Assembly: GCA_022781445.1 (NCBI GenBank)
Contig: JALETQ010000021.1
Span: 17,060-81,059, forward strand
Source of the DNA: Prevotella sp.
GTDB taxonomy: Bacteria > Bacteroidota > Bacteroidia > Bacteroidales > Bacteroidaceae
Direction of reading: 5' to 3'
Length of the DNA: 64,000 nucleotides
Part shown: one piece after another, positions 18,065 through 28,274 of the stretch
How positions within the stretch are numbered: position 1 is the first letter of the stretch
Layout: the number at the start of each line of letters is the position of its first letter
Notes under the pieces: model-generated
Databases searched by the model: none
Told to the model about the DNA's origin: nothing
Seen by the model: the letters and a program-made list of their open reading frames with translations, nothing else
Program-made: the position numbers and the translations under genes

Positions 18065-21000
18065 TCAGAAGGTATATTTCAATCCGATTTGGCCGCGCCA
18101 ACGGCTGTAGTAGTCGCTGTAGTTGCGCTGTGCATAGCCGCCGGTGAATTGATATACGCCACCACCTTGATAGTTGACCGGACTGAAGTAAACACCGAAG
18201 CCGTCACCATAAGTATGTCCCCAGTCTTTATTCAGCAGGTTACCCAGGTTGATGATATCAAATGAGAGTTCGAGCGAGTTGATCTGTTTGCCCACTTTGA
18301 ACGAATATTTCTGTGCGAAGTGGACATCGAAATGATGCTCGAAGGCAAGGTTGTCGGCGTAACGCTTGAAGTAGTTCCCACGATGATCCTTCATGTAAGA
18401 GTCACCTGCAATCCAGTTTTTAAGCAGGGTGCGTTGCATTTCGGGAGTCAGCACACCCTTAAAATCGGGACCGAAAGCATCATAGATCAGACGATTGTTG
18501 TTAGAAGTGTTGTCGAACGACACTGCTTCAAACTTCATTTTGTCAATCTGTGCATCAGTGGGAATGAAGAACAAGTCATTGCCGTTAGCACCATCTTCGT
18601 TGACATCTCCATAATAATATAAGGTATAGGGTGAACCGCTCTTTGCCTGATAGATGAGGCCGACAGTTGTTTCCCATGCTTTGTTCTTACCATATTGCAC
18701 ATGATAGAATGCTGAAGCCTGAATGCGGTGAGGGATGTTGTAGGCAGAATTTGCCAGTTCGGGATCGTTCGAGTCACGGTAGGTGTAGTTGTAACGCCAG
18801 TTACTCTCAGCAACCGATGAGCCACCGTTGTTCACACTCATGGATTTGGTCCAAGTGTAGCTTGCCATCAAGTCAAGCCCGAAGTCGAAATGTTTTTCAC
18901 CCTTCAAAGAAAGGCTGACCGTGTAGCCCTTGCTGGTATTGTAGAGTGCATAGATATTGCTGTAAGGAGTACCACCCGTGCTGCGTGCAAAGAGTGGACG
19001 ATTGTCCCAAGGTACGTCGGGATACTTCTGTGACAGGGTCATTCCGGTCTGTTCGTATGCCAAATTTTTGTACAATATATCATTGAGCGTCTTCGAGTAA
19101 ACACCTTCAGCCGTCCAGTTGATTCCAAGAACCGTGAAATCGAAACCAAGATTCAGACGAAGATTTTGGGCAAACTTGAAGTTTTTGTCGTATAGGTTGA
19201 TGGTCTGATTTCCCTGTGCATTGAGTTTCTCTTCATTGGGTGTCTGTCCGTTCGGGTCAAGCAACAATTCGATTCCTTTGGTCGAATAAGTATTGAAGGT
19301 AGACATTTGGATACCCGTATTTGAGAAGTTATTGCTGATCCATACGAACGGAATGCGACCGGTAAAGATACCGACACCACCACGAAGAATGAAGCGACGG
19401 TCGTTGGCAATATCCCAACGGAAACCTACACGCGGACTCCACAGAGGTGTGGAAGTGGGCTTTTGGTTGGTTTTCATTTCCCATCCTCGCGTAGCGGCAT
19501 ATTCGTTGAACGGTTTGTTTTCGGCAGGAGTGTCAAAGAAGAAAGGTATATCGACACGAAGGCCGTAGGTGAGTTGGAAATTATCGGTGGCATTCCATTT
19601 GTCTTGTGCATAGAAACCGGTCTGTGCTGCACCGAAGGCTGTCTTCCATCTCGGGTCACCTGTGACTTCGACATTGGCATGGCCATATCGGTACTGGTTC
19701 AGATAACCTTTGCTGGGATCCAAGGCTCCTGCCATATAATCGGTATAATATTGGTTGAAAGCATCGAGCGATTTGAACCAATAACTGCCGTATAGGTCTT
19801 GAATGAACAAGTTTGCGAAGTCGTATATCTCATTGTGCGTACCAAAAGTGAAGGTGTGACTGCCTTTATACCATGTGAGATTATCTTCGATTGTATAGAT
19901 GTCCTGATCAAGAGAGTTGGCCATCGAGCTCCTTTCATTACCGAGATTGACGGTTCCTCCGCCAACACCTGCAATAGAAATCATGGGAAACGGACTTCCG
20001 ACCTTACGCTGATCTCTCACGCGGACATACGAAGCGCGGAACTCATTGCTCAAAGAAGGTGTAAAGCGACTTTGCAATTCGGCAGTGAAAGTATTGGTAA
20101 CGCTTTCAAAAGGATAGCTGTAAATATTGTCATTGAGTGAAGAAATACCACCTGCATTGTTGAGTTGCTTGGCATTTACGAGACTCCAACGTACCGTTGC
20201 TTTGTGCTTGTCGTTGATGTTCCAGTCGAGTTTCACACCGGCTTTCGTACTCTTGGTATAGATGTCTTCCGACGAAAAAGCACCCCTATATTCAACACCT
20301 TGCCTGGCAGCCATGTCTTTTATCTTCTCGATAATCGATGCCGCACTGTTCATGTCCACCCGTGAATCGGTCGATCCGAACGAATAAAGGTTGGGATAAG
20401 TCTTATTGGTGTTTTCGTAATTGACAAAGAAGAAGATTTTATCCTTCACGATGGGACCACCGAAAGTGAATCCGAAGTTATGTTCTTTTTGGTCATTGTA
20501 TGCTTGAGCGTAGGTCGGCATACCGGCAAGTTTATATTTCCTGCCAATCAGATCTTGGTTGTTTCCGAAGAAATAAGCTGACCCTCTGAAGGTATTTGTT
20601 CCGCTCTTGGTGATGGCATTGATGGCGCCACCGGTAAAACCGCTTTGTCTTACGTCGAAAGGAGCCACACTGACTTGGATCTGATCGATGGTTTCGAGCG
20701 ATACGGGCTGGCCTCCCGCCTGACCGCCATTGGATCCACTGGCACTCAAACCAAACACGTCGTTGTTCATGGCACCGTCAATCATGAACGAATTATAGCG
20801 GTTGTTCGTACCGGCAAACGACATTATACCACTATTGGTGGTGGCAAGTTGCGGATTAAGACGTGCCACATCGGCAACACTTTTCGTAATACTCGGCATA
20901 TCATTGATCATCCTCGAGCTGATACTTTGTGCAGCACCGGTTTTGTCGGCATTCAATCCTTTCTTACCGGTAACGATCACTTGATCCAACATTTGTGCAT

Positions 21001-21328
21001 CTTCTTCGAGCTTGCACGAAAGGTCTTGGGTCTCACCTAACAGCAGATTGACGTTGCCGAATGTTTGTTTCTTATAACCTATGTAGGAAATCTCAACTTG
21101 ATAGGGACCTCCCACGCGCATACCTTGTACGGTAAAACGACCATTGGAGTTGGTTACTGCACGATAAATCGTACCGGACGGCCGGTGAACAGCAGTGATT
21201 GTCGCTCCAATCACATCCTCACCACCGACAGTTACCCTACCACTGATTCCCGAAGTCGTAATTTGTGCCAACACAGTCAGTGCAGAGCACAGCATCACGA
21301 ACACTGACAATAATAATCTTTTCTGCAT
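18065..21328 (-). CDS. Oar-like TonB-dependent outer-membrane receptor
   Basis: Protein of 1087 residues. A signal peptide (MQKRLLLSVFVMLCSALTVLA) is followed by a carboxypeptidase-regulatory-like domain (about 25-110, with SGISGRVTVGGEDVIGATIT). Next are a plug domain (QVIVTGKKG to GGAINAITKSGTN) and a large beta-barrel ending in the aromatic LKYTF. The FMIDGAMNNDVFG and PFDVRQSGFTGGAINA blocks are typical of Oar-type receptors. The cargo is unknown. The ATG at 21328 is preferred over an upstream in-frame start at 21343 because it begins the signal peptide directly. No SusD partner lies next to it, so this is not a standard polysaccharide locus. Confidence 0.88.
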   Translation of the reverse strand: MQKRLLLSVFVMLCSALTVLAQITTSGISGRVTVGGEDVIGATITAVHRPSGTIYRAVTNSNGRFTVQGMRVGGPYQVEISYIGYKKQTFGNVNLLLGETQDLSCKLEEDAQMLDQVIVTGKKGLNADKTGAAQSISSRMINDMPSITKSVADVARLNPQLATTNSGIMSFAGTNNRYNSFMIDGAMNNDVFGLSASGSNGGQAGGQPVSLETIDQIQVSVAPFDVRQSGFTGGAINAITKSGTNTFRGSAYFFGNNQDLIGRKYKLAGMPTYAQAYNDQKEHNFGFTFGGPIVKDKIFFFVNYENTNKTYPNLYSFGSTDSRVDMNSAASIIEKIKDMAARQGVEYRGAFSSEDIYTKSTKAGVKLDWNINDKHKATVRWSLVNAKQLNNAGGISSLNDNIYSYPFESVTNTFTAELQSRFTPSLSNEFRASYVRVRDQRKVGSPFPMISIAGVGGGTVNLGNERSSMANSLDQDIYTIEDNLTWYKGSHTFTFGTHNEIYDFANLFIQDLYGSYWFKSLDAFNQYYTDYMAGALDPSKGYLNQYRYGHANVEVTGDPRWKTAFGAAQTGFYAQDKWNATDNFQLTYGLRVDIPFFFDTPAENKPFNEYAATRGWEMKTNQKPTSTPLWSPRVGFRWDIANDRRFILRGGVGIFTGRIPFVWISNNFSNTGIQMSTFNTYSTKGIELLLDPNGQTPNEEKLNAQGNQTINLYDKNFKFAQNLRLNLGFDFTVLGINWTAEGVYSKTLNDILYKNLAYEQTGMTLSQKYPDVPWDNRPLFARSTGGTPYSNIYALYNTSKGYTVSLSLKGEKHFDFGLDLMASYTWTKSMSVNNGGSSVAESNWRYNYTYRDSNDPELANSAYNIPHRIQASAFYHVQYGKNKAWETTVGLIYQAKSGSPYTLYYYGDVNEDGANGNDLFFIPTDAQIDKMKFEAVSFDNTSNNNRLIYDAFGPDFKGVLTPEMQRTLLKNWIAGDSYMKDHRGNYFKRYADNLAFEHHFDVHFAQKYSFKVGKQINSLELSFDIINLGNLLNKDWGHTYGDGFGVYFSPVNYQGGGVYQFTGGYAQRNYSDYYSRWRGQIGLKYTF

Positions 21329-21373
21329 AATTGTAAAGCCCATTAATGAGTATTTGCATGTTTATATACGCTG

Positions 21374-21381
21374 CAAAATTA
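21374..21381 (-). promoter_or_regulatory. -7 box upstream of the Oar-like receptor
   Basis: TAATTTTG on the minus strand, 46 nt before the start codon. The -33 box at the expected spacing is weak. Confidence 0.45.
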
Positions 21382-21974
21382 AGTAAAGATTTTCGAATAC
21401 AGGGGGGGTCTGACAATATTTTTCAGCAAGATATACATAATTTAATGTTTACAAAATACATATTTCAGACTTATGTACCCTTATTATCTTTTTCTGTCGC
21501 GATAAGTCTTTATACAGAACACCATCAAAATTCCTGCATATTAATGAACATTCAATCATCTTTCATCGAAAAACAATTGTAAGAAAGATCTTGAAACGAG
21601 GAAATAAGAAGAAGTAACCGCTATGCTATCCTTTACGGATAAGCGGATTACAAACAAATGAATGTCAAGCCGATAAGTTCATAATGACTTGTCGACCTAA
21701 CACAAATATATGAACGATGATTGAATATTGACAATCACCTCATCACATTTTGTTGACTCCTTGATTTATGTGTAGGCAGGTTCAATAAGTTCACACTTTC
21801 CATTTGTCTACCTTTTACAAACAACGTTATGTTCGCTTTCGGTTTACAGTCAATTCAAACCTTGAGTATCTTCGGGCGCAATGCCCCGCAGGTTTCCTCA
21901 GAAAACTGATAATTCGCCCACGGTTAATCCCCAAATCAGACAAAGCAGATATTATTAGAACCTGCCTTAAACTG
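21382..21974. other. Gene-free stretch between receptor and permease genes
   Basis: About 590 nt, AT-rich. It holds the upstream region of the receptor gene and the downstream region of the permease gene. A small GGGC/GCCC hairpin is present near 21880. I see no convincing gene. Confidence 0.5.
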
Positions 21975-23282
21975 TCAACTCAAGACGAAATTGAGGATGA
22001 ACAGTATCGAAAGGATGATCAAAGTAGTGTTGAGTTGCTTGAATTGACCGGTACACAACTTCAGAATCACATAGCTGAGGATACCCAAACAGATACCATC
22101 GGCAATGGAATAGCACAGCACCATTGTGATCATGGTGATGAAAGCAGGAAAAGAATCGCTCACATTCGACAGGTCAAGCTTCTTCACACTCTCGATCATC
22201 AATACGCCTACCAGCACCAAAGCACCACTGGTGGCTGAACCGGGTATGAGCAAGAACAGCGGAGAGAGGAACAATGAAAGTATGAACAACATGCCTACGG
22301 TAAACGAAGTCACACCGCTACGACCGCCTTCGGCAATGCCGGCAGCACTTTCCACATAAGTTGTGAGCGTACTCGAACCAAGGAATGCGCCACAAGTGGT
22401 ACCTATGGCATCACTGGTCATTGCCTCTTTGATTCTCGGAATGGTTCCATCGGGCTGCACAATGCCGGTCTTGTACGCCAAGCCAACCAAAGTTCCCACG
22501 GTATCGAAGATGTTTACAAGCAAGAGCGAAATGACAACCAATCCTGTTTTGAGGTTGAACAATCCGGAAAAGTCAAACTTACAGAAGATGGGACTGATGT
22601 CTTGTGGCATAGAAAAAGGCATCCATGAATCGGGGAACACCGTTACCCCCATCGGAATACCGACCAAAGTAGACAGCACGATACCATAAAACAGAGCCCC
22701 CTTCACCCTTCGTGCCATCAGAACACCACTGAGAACGATGGCGATGATACCCAAAATAGCGGTCGGAGTAAACTTGCCCAGTCCAACGTAAGTGGCAGGA
22801 TTGGACACCACGATTTCAGCATTCTTCAATCCGATAAAGGCAATGAACATTCCGATACCCACCGAGATGGCATACCGAAGGTTCGTCGGAATGGATTGCA
22901 GAATATACTCTCGCACATTCAAGAAAGTAATAATGATGAACACAATACCCTCAACAAGCAAGATGGCCAGCGATTGTTGCCAAGTATAACCCATCGCCTG
23001 ACAGAGCGTAAACGCAAAGAAAGCATTCAAGCCCATACTGGGAGCCTGTGCAAAAGGTAATTTTGCCATGAAGGCAAGTAGCAGCGTTGCGATGGCAGAA
23101 GCAATGGCTGTCGCCGTGAACAAGGCACCTTTATCCATGCCTGTTGTACTGAGAATGGCGGGATTGACCGCAAGAATGTAACACATTGTCAAGAAAGTAG
23201 TCACACCGGCAATCATTTCGGTCTTTACTTTCATGGTTTCGGCATCAAAACCGAGTAACTTTTTCATCATGGTAGTCATCAT
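21975..23282 (-). CDS. NCS2-family purine permease (AzgA/PbuG-like)
   Basis: Integral membrane transporter of 435 residues with about 12 to 14 hydrophobic segments. The blocks TEMIAGVTTFLTMCYILAVNP, FAQAPSMGLNAFFAF and the later TSDAIGTTCGAFLGSSTLTTYVESAAGI are hallmarks of the AzgA/PbuG branch, which imports adenine, guanine or hypoxanthine with protons. The precise purine cannot be told. The start at 23282 is an ATG just behind a minus-strand -7 box; other ATGs follow at 23279, 23270 and 23267. Confidence 0.88.
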   Translation of the reverse strand: MMTTMMKKLLGFDAETMKVKTEMIAGVTTFLTMCYILAVNPAILSTTGMDKGALFTATAIASAIATLLLAFMAKLPFAQAPSMGLNAFFAFTLCQAMGYTWQQSLAILLVEGIVFIIITFLNVREYILQSIPTNLRYAISVGIGMFIAFIGLKNAEIVVSNPATYVGLGKFTPTAILGIIAIVLSGVLMARRVKGALFYGIVLSTLVGIPMGVTVFPDSWMPFSMPQDISPIFCKFDFSGLFNLKTGLVVISLLLVNIFDTVGTLVGLAYKTGIVQPDGTIPRIKEAMTSDAIGTTCGAFLGSSTLTTYVESAAGIAEGGRSGVTSFTVGMLFILSLFLSPLFLLIPGSATSGALVLVGVLMIESVKKLDLSNVSDSFPAFITMITMVLCYSIADGICLGILSYVILKLCTGQFKQLNTTLIILSILFILNFVLS

Positions 23283-23307
23283 TTCAGGCTTATTTGTTTT
23301 GAAGATG

Positions 23308-23315
23308 CAAAAGTA
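23308..23315 (-). promoter_or_regulatory. -7 box for the purine permease gene
   Basis: TACTTTTG on the minus strand, about 25 nt before the permease ATG. The region between it and the tdk promoter serves two divergent genes. Confidence 0.55.
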
Positions 23316-23406
23316 ACAAAAACGTTTGAAAAAGAAATCCGCCACGGCATTTTTTTCAAGGCGAAAACAAAAGAATGTGTACTGTGAATAAAAAGATGCC
23401 TTTCCG

Positions 23407-23438
23407 TTTGCCGTTTATGATTCCTATTCGTATATTTG
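23407..23438 (+). promoter_or_regulatory. tdk promoter, apparently leaderless
   Basis: TTTG at 23407-23410, a 20-nt spacer, then TATATTTG at 23431-23438. Only 5 nt separate the -7 box from the tdk ATG at 23444, so transcription should start at or beside the start codon. Confidence 0.65.
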
Positions 23439-23443
23439 CAACT

Positions 23444-24028
23444 ATGATTAACGAAAGAACACATGGAGAATCATGCCGTCCCGGCAGAATAGAAGTGATT
23501 TGCGGTTCGATGTTTTCGGGCAAGACAGAAGAGTTGATACGACGGATGCGCCGGGCAGAGTTCGCCCGTCAACGCGTGGAGATATTCAAACCGACCGTCG
23601 ATACACGCTATTCTGACATGGATGTGGTGAGTCACGACAAACAATCCATTCGTTGTACGCCAATAGATTCATCCGAATCGATTCTTCTCCTCTCATCCAA
23701 CATTGACGTGGTGGGTATTGACGAAGCACAATTTTTCGACGAACGACTTCCGGAGGTCTGTAATTCATTGGCAAATAAGGGCATCAGGGTCATTGTGGCC
23801 GGGCTTGACATGGATTTCAAAGGTTTGCCTTTCGGTCCCATACCGGCACTCTGCTCCATCGCAGACGATGTTACGAAGGTACACGCAATATGTGTAAAAT
23901 GTGGTAATCTGGCCTATATCAGTCACCGACTGATCGATGATGAAAAGCGCGTCCTCCTCGGAGAGACGGATCGTTACGAACCTCTTTGCCGTGATTGTTA
24001 CACGAAAGCCATGACCGAACGTCACTGA
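23444..24028 (+). CDS. tdk: Thymidine kinase
   Basis: Type II thymidine kinase of 194 residues. The P-loop [11 protein letters not shown] lies near the N-terminus, [11 protein letters not shown] is the Walker B/catalytic acidic block, and two C-x2-C pairs (CVKC and CRDC) form the zinc lasso. It phosphorylates thymidine for salvage. The ATG at 23444 is the best start; an in-frame ATG at 23417 lies within the promoter spacer. Confidence 0.95.
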   Translation: MINERTHGESCRPGRIEVICGSMFSGKTEELIRRMRRAEFARQRVEIFKPTVDTRYSDMDVVSHDKQSIRCTPIDSSESILLLSSNIDVVGIDEAQFFDERLPEVCNSLANKGIRVIVAGLDMDFKGLPFGPIPALCSIADDVTKVHAICVKCGNLAYISHRLIDDEKRVLLGETDRYEPLCRDCYTKAMTERH

Positions 24029-24135
24029 CAAGCAAACACAGCCACCATTTTCGGCATACGAACGTCACGTTTGACAGCTGCCCCGCAATCGGTATTATAA
24101 TTTTAAGGTTTGAAAAACCGAAAGAACTCATCATC

Positions 24136-25263
24136 ATGCTGGAACAAAAAATTACTTTTGACAAATTCATTCGTTGGACCATTACAACGCTCATCATTGC
24201 TTTCACCATCTATCTGGTCAATTATCTCAGCAGCGTACTCCTACCTTTCTTCGTGGCTTGGCTGCTTGCTTACCTTGTTCACCCGATTGTCATGTTTGTG
24301 CAGTTCCGCCTTCACGTCCCCACCCGCGTACTGTCCATCTTGGTGACGCTCATCTTTCTGATAGCCGTCCTCGGAGGTGTTTCTTTCCTTATCTTTCCAC
24401 CGATGATCGATCAGTTCGACAAATTGGGACAGATCATCATGAAATATCTGCGCGAAACCACCCATGTTCGCAACTTTCCCGAACTGATACAGGTGTGGAT
24501 CACGTCGAATGCCGAAAACATTGAGAAGTTTTTCAAGAATCCCGATGTGATCGACACCATCAAAAGCACGATGCCTCAGTTCTTCTCCTTCATCGGTCAA
24601 ACCGCCAATATTGTCATCAGCATCATTGCTTCGTTCATCACCTTGCTTTATATGTTCTTCATTCTGCTTGATTATGAATATCTTTCGAATAACTGGGTCA
24701 AGATTTTTCCGAAGAAGAATCGTCCGTTTTGGAACGAATTGATGTCCGACGTAAAACGCGAATTGAGTAAATACATTCGTGGTCAAGGCTTGGTTTCGCT
24801 CATCATGGGCATCCTTTTCTGCATCGGTTTCACCATCATCGGATTCCCGATGGCGATTGGTTTGGGTATCCTCGTAGGTGTTATGAACCTCGTTCCCTAT
24901 CTGCATACCTTGGCATTGATACCGACAGCCTTCCTTGCTCTGCTGAAAGCTGCCGACACCGGACAAAATTTCTGGGTCATCCTGGGTTCTGCCATTGCCG
25001 TGTTCTGTATCGTTCAGATTATCATCGAAATGTTTGTCAACCCCAAAATCATGGGTAAAGCAATGGGACTGAACCCTGCCATCCTGCTTCTTTCTTTATC
25101 GGTGTGGGGTGCTTTGCTGGGCTTCATCGGGCTGATCATCGCACTTCCGCTCACCACCATCCTTATGGCTTATTGGCAACGTTACGTCACCCATGAACAT
25201 TTGAACGAAGTCAGTGGGACGGTCGATACGCCTACAGACACTCCGAAGCTCCCCGAAGCATGA
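24136..25263 (+). CDS. AI-2E family transporter (PF01594-type permease)
   Basis: Membrane protein of 375 residues with the family pattern: hydrophobic segments at the N-terminus (TTLIIAFTIYLVNYLSSVLLPFF), a soluble central part, and a C-terminal cluster containing GQGLVSLIMGILFCIGFTI and NPKIMGKAMGLNPAILLLSL. Members export or exchange varied small solutes. The autoinducer-2 role named in the family applies only to some, so the substrate here is unknown. The ATG at 24136 begins the conserved part; the longer in-frame version from 23995 overlaps tdk. Confidence 0.85.
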   Translation: MLEQKITFDKFIRWTITTLIIAFTIYLVNYLSSVLLPFFVAWLLAYLVHPIVMFVQFRLHVPTRVLSILVTLIFLIAVLGGVSFLIFPPMIDQFDKLGQIIMKYLRETTHVRNFPELIQVWITSNAENIEKFFKNPDVIDTIKSTMPQFFSFIGQTANIVISIIASFITLLYMFFILLDYEYLSNNWVKIFPKKNRPFWNELMSDVKRELSKYIRGQGLVSLIMGILFCIGFTIIGFPMAIGLGILVGVMNLVPYLHTLALIPTAFLALLKAADTGQNFWVILGSAIAVFCIVQIIIEMFVNPKIMGKAMGLNPAILLLSLSVWGALLGFIGLIIALPLTTILMAYWQRYVTHEHLNEVSGTVDTPTDTPKLPEA

Positions 25264-25346
25264 TGTAAACATATTTTGGACATTCGGACGAAACCAAACG
25301 TGATACCCGGGCATCGCCATTGCATACGAACAAGCAGCCTCAGATG

Positions 25347-26672
25347 CTATTTGTTCATGGCTTTGAGTTTCTTTTTCGAGATAAGTCTGGGTATTCTGAC
25401 AAGCTTCCCATCCAGCGGTTCCGTTACACCATCATTCAATGCTTTGACATAAAGTTCGGAGCCGGGACCAAGGTGCGCTTTGGAAATATCGTCCAATGTT
25501 TGTCCTTTCCGAGCCGTGACAACGGTATCAATACCGATGATCTTATAAGCACCATAGGCAATTCTTTCATTGGCCTTCTCCAGTTCGAGATTCAGTTCTG
25601 ACACCACTTCCACGCGTGAATGGCGTGTGGCAGGATTTTTGTCCGCACGGCCGGTACGCATCTTTTGGATCGTGTCTTTGGCTGCTCCAGACACTTCGGC
25701 CACCTTGGCAGTGAGCGTTTCCTCTTCTTCAGCGGGCAACTGATTGCTCTCCTGTCCCACATAGTAACCAATACAAAATAAGAATACACCGCAGAATGCC
25801 ATCAGCAGGTACTTCGTGAACGAACTTCCTTTATGTCTTTCTTTCATGGTTTCCAATTCGGGTTGATTATCTGTATTGCATTCGGGTTGTATTTCTTCAG
25901 AGATGGTGGTAGAAGAAAACGTGGGGCATGAGGACTCCGCATGGCCTTCTTTTAAGCGTTCTTCTGCATTGCCATCGGAGAGTTCCTTCACTTCCGTCAC
26001 TTTAGGCAAATCTTGAATCGGTTTGATTGTGTCAGGGGCGTCCTTTTCTTCAATGAGAAGTTCGAGGGTTTCTTGGCCATACGTGGTTGATTCGGTTTCA
26101 GTTTCTTGCTTTTCATCAGTTACGGATGCCATTTCTTCTTTGGCTGATGGCAGAAGATCTGCCGCCTTGGGGGAACATTCATCGGCACCTTCCTTCGTCT
26201 CCACCTCCTCCGATGGTTTTGAAAGAACCGAAGTTTCTTCAGCCGATTTCGAATAATATGACATCCCTGATGACCTTGCAGCATCGCCCCCAACTTCGAC
26301 ATCGTCCTCTTGAACGGCCTCATCATCGCCGGCCGGAACATCGTCGGCAAACTCGACACCATCCTTAATGACCACCGTTTCAAATTGTGAGAAAGGCTTG
26401 TTGATGAGGTCTTTCATCGTTTTGTCAGGTGTGAAAGAAATTTTTTTGTGTTCATCGATGACGACACGCTCGCCGGTATTGACATTGACACTTTCCCTTT
26501 GTTTAACCATCGTGGCTTTGAAAGTGCCGAGTCCTTTGATTTTTATTTGCTCCTCGTCTTTGAAAGCCTCTGCTATGACATCGAAGAAAGCCGCCACAAA
26601 GTTATCGGATTCGCCCCTGTCGAATCCTTTTTCATCAGCAAGCAATCTGGCAAGGTCGGCCGGTTTAATCAT
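25347..26672 (-). CDS. HU-domain protein with membrane segment and LysM-like C-terminus
   Basis: Protein of 441 residues with an unusual layout. Residues 1-95 resemble an HU/IHF DNA-binding domain (IKIKGLGTFKATMV, ISFTPDKTMKDLIN). About 96-275 is an acidic, low-complexity linker. About 287-307 is one transmembrane helix (YLLMAFCGVFLFCIGYYVG). About 385-435 looks like a LysM repeat (TVVTARKGQTLDDISKAHLG, then GKLVRIPRL). The HU end would be cytoplasmic and the LysM end periplasmic. Known HU binds DNA and LysM binds peptidoglycan; that this protein links the two is inference. It overlaps the upstream HU gene by 8 nt and so is made with it. Confidence 0.75.
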   Translation of the reverse strand: MIKPADLARLLADEKGFDRGESDNFVAAFFDVIAEAFKDEEQIKIKGLGTFKATMVKQRESVNVNTGERVVIDEHKKISFTPDKTMKDLINKPFSQFETVVIKDGVEFADDVPAGDDEAVQEDDVEVGGDAARSSGMSYYSKSAEETSVLSKPSEEVETKEGADECSPKAADLLPSAKEEMASVTDEKQETETESTTYGQETLELLIEEKDAPDTIKPIQDLPKVTEVKELSDGNAEERLKEGHAESSCPTFSSTTISEEIQPECNTDNQPELETMKERHKGSSFTKYLLMAFCGVFLFCIGYYVGQESNQLPAEEEETLTAKVAEVSGAAKDTIQKMRTGRADKNPATRHSRVEVVSELNLELEKANERIAYGAYKIIGIDTVVTARKGQTLDDISKAHLGPGSELYVKALNDGVTEPLDGKLVRIPRLISKKKLKAMNK

Positions 26673-26961
26673 CTTGCTGCCCTCCCCGATTGATGATTTC
26701 CTTCATGGTCGTCGAAGGTTTGAAATTGAGAATGAGCTTTGGGGGCACCAGCATACGTTGTCGGGTGGCGGGATTGATGACCACGCGTTCGAGCCTTTTC
26801 TTTACTTCAAACACGCCAAATCCGTTGACCGATATACACTCGCCATCCTGAAGAGCCGTGCCCATCACCTGCAAGAGCGCATTGACCTTTTTTTGTGTGT
26901 GTTCCAAGGTGCTTCCCGAACGACGAGCCAGTTCCGAAATAAAGTCCTTATTATTCATCAT
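26665..26961 (-). CDS. HU-family DNA-binding protein
   Basis: HU/IHF-like protein of 98 residues with the VNGFGVFEVKKR turn and the DNA-contacting arm containing RVVINPATRQRMLVPP. It bends DNA as a nucleoid protein. Its start overlaps the rimO stop by 4 nt and its end overlaps the HU/LysM gene, giving the cluster ftsY-rimO-HU-HU/LysM. It is an accessory paralogue rather than clearly the main chromosomal HU. Confidence 0.85.
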   Translation of the reverse strand: MMNNKDFISELARRSGSTLEHTQKKVNALLQVMGTALQDGECISVNGFGVFEVKKRLERVVINPATRQRMLVPPKLILNFKPSTTMKEIINRGGQQDD

Positions 26962-28274
26962 ACCACTTCACCAAAGAGATCGAATGCCTCTGCCGCCTTG
27001 ATCAACACTTGGTACATGGCACCCGTTCGTAGTTTTTTAGATTCGACAGGTATCAACACTTCGGGATCGACCTCGGGCGAAGAAAATTCTGTCCGCCCCA
27101 CATAAAAATCGCCTTCCTTTCTGTCGATAATAACGGTCAAGGTCATTCCGACCTTGCTTTCTTCTATCGCTGCACTGATTTGCTGCTGCAAAGCCATGAG
27201 TCTGTCGAGCCTTTGCTGTTTAATTTCCTCCGGAACGTCCTCCCGATAATGCGATGCGCTATAAGTGCCTTCCTCTTCTGAATAGGCAAAGGCTCCCATT
27301 CGTTCAAAACGTGCCCACTTGACAAAAGCCATCAACTGTTCGAAGTCATCTTCCGTTTCACCGGGAAAGCCCACCATCAATGTGGTTCGCAAATGTATGC
27401 CCGGCACCTTTTTGCGAAAGTCTTCGATGAGTTTATACGTTTCGTCACTGCTCAGATCTCGCTTCATGGCGCTAAGCATCTTGTCGGAAATATGTTGCAA
27501 GGCGATATCAATGTATTTGCACACATTCTTTCTTTCACGAATAACATCGAGCAATCGCTGTGGAAAATGCGTGGGATAGGCATAGTGCAACCTGATCCAT
27601 TTCACCCCTTTGATATCCGATATGCGCTCCACGAGGTCAGCGATCATTTGCTGTCCGCCCGGCATATCCGTACCATATGCTGTAAGTTCTTGGGCTATGA
27701 GTTGAAACTCCTTAACCCCCGATGCCACCAACGACTCGACTTCCTCCACGATTTCATCCATCGGCCTGCTGTGATGTCGTCCGGTAATGAGAGGAATAGC
27801 ACAATAGGCACACCGACGGTTGCAGCCTTCACTAATCTTAATGTAGGCATAGTGGTGGGGCGTTGTTAGTTTTCGCTTGCCGTTGCATGCCGGCACCTCT
27901 GCCTGTCCCAAGTCCTTGAGCAATTGTTTATAATCAAACTTACCATAGAACTTGTCGACCTGGGGGATTTCCTTGCACAAGTCTTCGCGATAACGTTGCG
28001 ACAAACATCCCATGACAAACAGTTTCTGAAGCCTTCCCTCCTCTTTCGCCTGAGCAAATTCGAGAATGGTATTGATGCTTTCTTCCTTGGCAGATTCAAT
28101 GAATCCACACGTATTGATGACGGCAATGTCACCTTTGGGACGCTTGCTGTCGTGAACACAATGGTATCCGTTGGCTTCAAACTGCTTCATCAACAACTCA
28201 GTGTCCACCAGGTTCTTTGAACAACCGAGCGTGATGAAGTCTATCTGGCTTTTCTTATCTGTCGTTTTCTGCAT
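26958..28274 (-). CDS. rimO: Ribosomal protein S12 methylthiotransferase RimO
   Basis: Radical-SAM enzyme of 438 residues. The N-terminal UPF0004 domain carries three conserved cysteines (TLGCSKN, NTCGF, MGCLSQ). The radical-SAM cluster motif is CNRRCAYC, and a C-terminal TRAM domain follows (VIIDRKEGDFYVGRTE). It adds a methylthio group to an aspartate of ribosomal protein S12. It overlaps the ftsY 3' end by 20 nt. Confidence 0.94.
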   Translation of the reverse strand: MQKTTDKKSQIDFITLGCSKNLVDTELLMKQFEANGYHCVHDSKRPKGDIAVINTCGFIESAKEESINTILEFAQAKEEGRLQKLFVMGCLSQRYREDLCKEIPQVDKFYGKFDYKQLLKDLGQAEVPACNGKRKLTTPHHYAYIKISEGCNRRCAYCAIPLITGRHHSRPMDEIVEEVESLVASGVKEFQLIAQELTAYGTDMPGGQQMIADLVERISDIKGVKWIRLHYAYPTHFPQRLLDVIRERKNVCKYIDIALQHISDKMLSAMKRDLSSDETYKLIEDFRKKVPGIHLRTTLMVGFPGETEDDFEQLMAFVKWARFERMGAFAYSEEEGTYSASHYREDVPEEIKQQRLDRLMALQQQISAAIEESKVGMTLTVIIDRKEGDFYVGRTEFSSPEVDPEVLIPVESKKLRTGAMYQVLIKAAEAFDLFGEVV

